Below are positions 62,237 to 64,000 of a stretch of DNA of 64,000 bases, one piece after another (position 1 is the stretch's first letter; the number at the start of each line of letters is the position of its first letter). A model generated the notes under the pieces. It did no database searches, was not told where the DNA came from, and saw only the letters and a program-made list of their open reading frames with translations. Position numbers and translations under genes: made by a program. The DNA is from Aquabacterium sp029268225. Its GTDB lineage: Bacteria > Pseudomonadota > Gammaproteobacteria > Burkholderiales > Burkholderiaceae_C. The stretch covers positions 310,001 to 374,000 of the forward strand of contig NZ_JBBEYB010000001.1 of assembly GCF_037482285.1 (NCBI RefSeq), in the 5' to 3' direction.

Positions 62237-63633
62237 GGGGGCGTGGGGGTGTCGTCAACGGAGCGGGGGCTGATCAGACCTTCGCTGATCAGGGCCACGG
62301 CCTCGTCTTGGGTCGGGAGGTGGCGGGGGCTGGCTTGCCACTGCCAGGGGGCGCGGGCGAGGTCGCCGGTGGCGCCCTTGAGGGTCTGGGCCTGTGCGTC
62401 GCCGAGCAGGGGCATGAGCTGCAGGCGGTAGGCGGCCTGGGCGAAACGACCGCCCAGAATGGCCTCGTGCAGCGGGCGGGTACCGGGCGGGGGTGCGTTC
62501 TCGTCGGTGGGGTCGGCTTGCGCGGGCAGCTCGCTGAGCTGCTCCGACCAGCGGCCCAGCAGGTGGATGAGGCCGTTGAGCTCAGGCGGCAGGCTGAGGG
62601 TGTCGAGCGTGCCGGCGGCGGCCTCGGCGGGCGGGGGCAGGCCCACGCTGCGTTCGGGGTCGGGGCGGTCGCGTTCGAACTCGCCTTCGGCCACGTCGAT
62701 GAGGTCGTGCTGGCTGACAAAGACCGGGCGCACGGGCACGGACAGGGCTTCGCCCATCAGCTCGTAGAGCGCGGGGTGGGCGCGCAGCCAGGCGCGCACA
62801 TCCGACGTGGTCAGGCCGGTGGAGCCGAGCGTGACGCGCTGGCGGTCGGCCTGTTGCAGCGCGCGGGTGAACTGGCTGGCCATGGACAGCAGGCGGGCCT
62901 GCTCCTGGCCGATGGCGCGGGCTTCGCGCTCCAGGCGCGGGTCTTCGTGGTCGGCGCGGATCAGGGCGGTGAGGGCCTGGCCGGCGCGATCGACCAGTTG
63001 CAGGGCGCGGTCAAAGCGCGGCTGGGCGGTGCGCAGCTGGGCTTCGGAGCCACTGGCGATGGCCTCGGCGAACTCGTCGTGCAGGCGTGCCAGCGAGGCG
63101 TGCAGGTGGCGCAGCTGGTTGGCGTTGACCAGGCCGAGCTGCTGGGCGCCGGCGACCTGGGCCAGCAGGGGCGCCATCTCGTCGTCCTCGTCCACCGCGG
63201 GCGGGGTGGTCAATGGGGCGAGCAGGCCCTGGACCTGCTGGGCCAGGGGCGGCAGTTGGTAGTCCTGCGTGGTGGCGTCCCAGGCCAGCAGGTGCAGGTC
63301 GCGCAGGCGCTTGAGGACGGTTTCCAGCGCGTCGGGCCAGACGGCGTGGAAGAGCTGCTGGATGTCTTCGCGCGAGAGGCGCGCCTGGGGTTGGCTGCAC
63401 AGCTCCAGAAAGCACCACAGGCGCAGCTGGACCATGGCGGCGGGGCCGTGGAAGAGGCCGCGCAGGGCGTCGAGCAGCTCGGTGCGGTGGCCCAGGGCCC
63501 AGGCCAGGGGCTGGCTGGGGGGAAAGTCGGGGTCGCGGAAGTAGCTCTCGAAGCTGGGGCTGTCGGGCGACTCGGCGTGCGGACTGCCGCCACGCTCGGG
63601 GCGCAGCACGTCGGGAAGGGGCGCTTCGGTCAT
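62233..63633 (-). CDS. mksF: MksF-like kleisin subunit
   Basis: A 466-residue first gene of the condensin operon. A helical N-terminal winged-helix-like domain (about residues 35-130), a long helical middle (160-260) and an acidic, Pro-rich C-terminal part match the MukF/MksF kleisin layout. The order F-E-B with short overlaps is the one of mks operons. ATG 63633 is preferred; an in-frame ATG at 63675 would add 14 residues. No MksG/JetD nuclease gene is adjacent on either side within the window. Confidence 0.75.
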   Translation of the reverse strand: MTEAPLPDVLRPERGGSPHAESPDSPSFESYFRDPDFPPSQPLAWALGHRTELLDALRGLFHGPAAMVQLRLWCFLELCSQPQARLSREDIQQLFHAVWPDALETVLKRLRDLHLLAWDATTQDYQLPPLAQQVQGLLAPLTTPPAVDEDDEMAPLLAQVAGAQQLGLVNANQLRHLHASLARLHDEFAEAIASGSEAQLRTAQPRFDRALQLVDRAGQALTALIRADHEDPRLEREARAIGQEQARLLSMASQFTRALQQADRQRVTLGSTGLTTSDVRAWLRAHPALYELMGEALSVPVRPVFVSQHDLIDVAEGEFERDRPDPERSVGLPPPAEAAAGTLDTLSLPPELNGLIHLLGRWSEQLSELPAQADPTDENAPPPGTRPLHEAILGGRFAQAAYRLQLMPLLGDAQAQTLKGATGDLARAPWQWQASPRHLPTQDEAVALISEGLISPRSVDDTPTPP

Positions 63634-63695
63634 CCTGCCATTTTGCCGGATGGGAAGCCCCTCGCCATCCGGCACCGCCCACCCCTTGGTAAGGG

Positions 63696-63729
63696 GACGT
63701 CACACCGCGACGGGACGCGGTGTGACGTC
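63696..63729. terminator. Perfect 14-bp inverted repeat between cheW-like gene and mksF
   Basis: The stem (63696-63709 with 63716-63729, beginning GACGTCACACCGCG) has 14 perfect pairs and a six-base loop. There is no T tract. It lies just after the CheW-like stop, on the same strand as mksF, so it could end one transcript or act as operator for the other. Confidence 0.5.
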
Positions 63730-63745
63730 GGGGGCGCTGCGGGGC

Positions 63746-64000
63746 TCAGCGCACGGCCAGCGTGGCCTCGGGCTTGAGCCGGGCGGCCAGCGCGTTGGGG
63801 TCCAGCAACTGGATCAGCAGCTTGCCCTGGTTGGCGCGGATCAGGTGGCTGATGACCTGGCTGCCGCTACCCGGCAGAGCCGGGGCCTGGGAGATCTGCT
63901 GGGCCTCGAAGGCAGGGACCGCGTGCAGGTCGCCCACCAGCAGGCCCACTTCGACGCCCTGGTGCTGGAACACGATGACCTGGCTGCCGAGCTGGTCGCT
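63746..64000 (-). CDS. CheW-domain protein, C-terminal part
   Basis: The last 84 residues of a protein cut by the right edge. SDQLGSQVIVFQHQGVEVG followed by LLVGDLHAVPAF, and later VISHLIRANQGKLLIQLLD, is the pattern of the CheW fold: the VGLLVD-type strand and the closing LILLLD strand. CheW couples receptors to CheA; multi-domain relatives also occur. Which applies here cannot be told without the upstream part. Confidence 0.75.
   Translation of the reverse strand, partial: SDQLGSQVIVFQHQGVEVGLLVGDLHAVPAFEAQQISQAPALPGSGSQVISHLIRANQGKLLIQLLDPNALAARLKPEATLAVR

Noticed and set aside
58554..63633. A complete Wadjet anti-plasmid defence system
   Set aside because: The JetD/MksG nuclease is missing beside the operon and the ATPase length fits MksB, so a defence call is not supported by the window alone.

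Overview
The window is high-GC DNA from a betaproteobacterium, almost certainly of the order Burkholderiales. The evidence is protein-level: an MreBCD-PBP2-RodA block followed by coq7, an atpIBEFHAGDC operon, PcaC-PcaD fusion, two PEP-CTERM proteins, outer-membrane phospholipase A and Liv-type transport genes of betaproteobacterial style. Family placement is less certain; a Comamonadaceae or Leptothrix/Aquabacterium-like relative is my inference. I found no rRNA, tRNA, CRISPR array, insertion sequence or prophage. The DNA reads as chromosome backbone with a few accessory clusters.

Layout. 0-6.8 kb: a thiolase start, a FadB-like bifunctional enzyme, a divergent acyl-CoA dehydrogenase with a thioesterase, an orphan ComB phosphatase and phospholipase A. 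6.9-12.8 kb: an IclR regulator and a complete Liv-type ABC importer (livHMGF plus binding protein). A repeated inverted motif, TTCYG-N5-CRGAA, lies before livH and in the fad divergent promoter, suggesting one catabolic regulon. 13-22.6 kb: Rnk and a cyclic-di-GMP neighbourhood of three GGDEF proteins, a receiver protein with a Glu-Pro repeat, a BrkB-like membrane protein and two unknown small proteins. 22.7-29.3 kb: MipA, exonuclease III, PyrE, a DUF4124 protein and gatCAB.

29.5-36.2 kb: the rod-shape and elongasome operon mreB-mreC-mreD-mrdA-rodA, then coq7. A terminator-like hairpin sits between mreB and mreC. 36.6-36.8 kb holds a candidate small RNA with promoter and terminator but no reading frame. 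36.9-44.4 kb: Rep helicase, a PEP-CTERM protein, PcaCD, RlpA, an EamA transporter and HemE. 44.5-49.6 kb: an accessory cluster with a condensation-like acyltransferase opposite a three-gene operon of two GNAT-like proteins and a GH3-family adenylating enzyme. This is my best candidate for an undescribed biosynthetic system.

49.8-57.4 kb: the F1Fo ATP synthase operon, with a near-consensus promoter, a pyrimidine tract before atpE, a hairpin before atpA, a large nested inverted repeat between atpD and atpC, and an intrinsic terminator. 57.5-58.5 kb: a second PEP-CTERM protein behind a perfect sigma-54 promoter. 58.5-63.6 kb: an MksF-MksE-MksB (MukBEF-like) condensin operon with no nuclease gene beside it. 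The window ends inside a CheW-domain protein. All product names come from reading the translated sequence; no database search was run.
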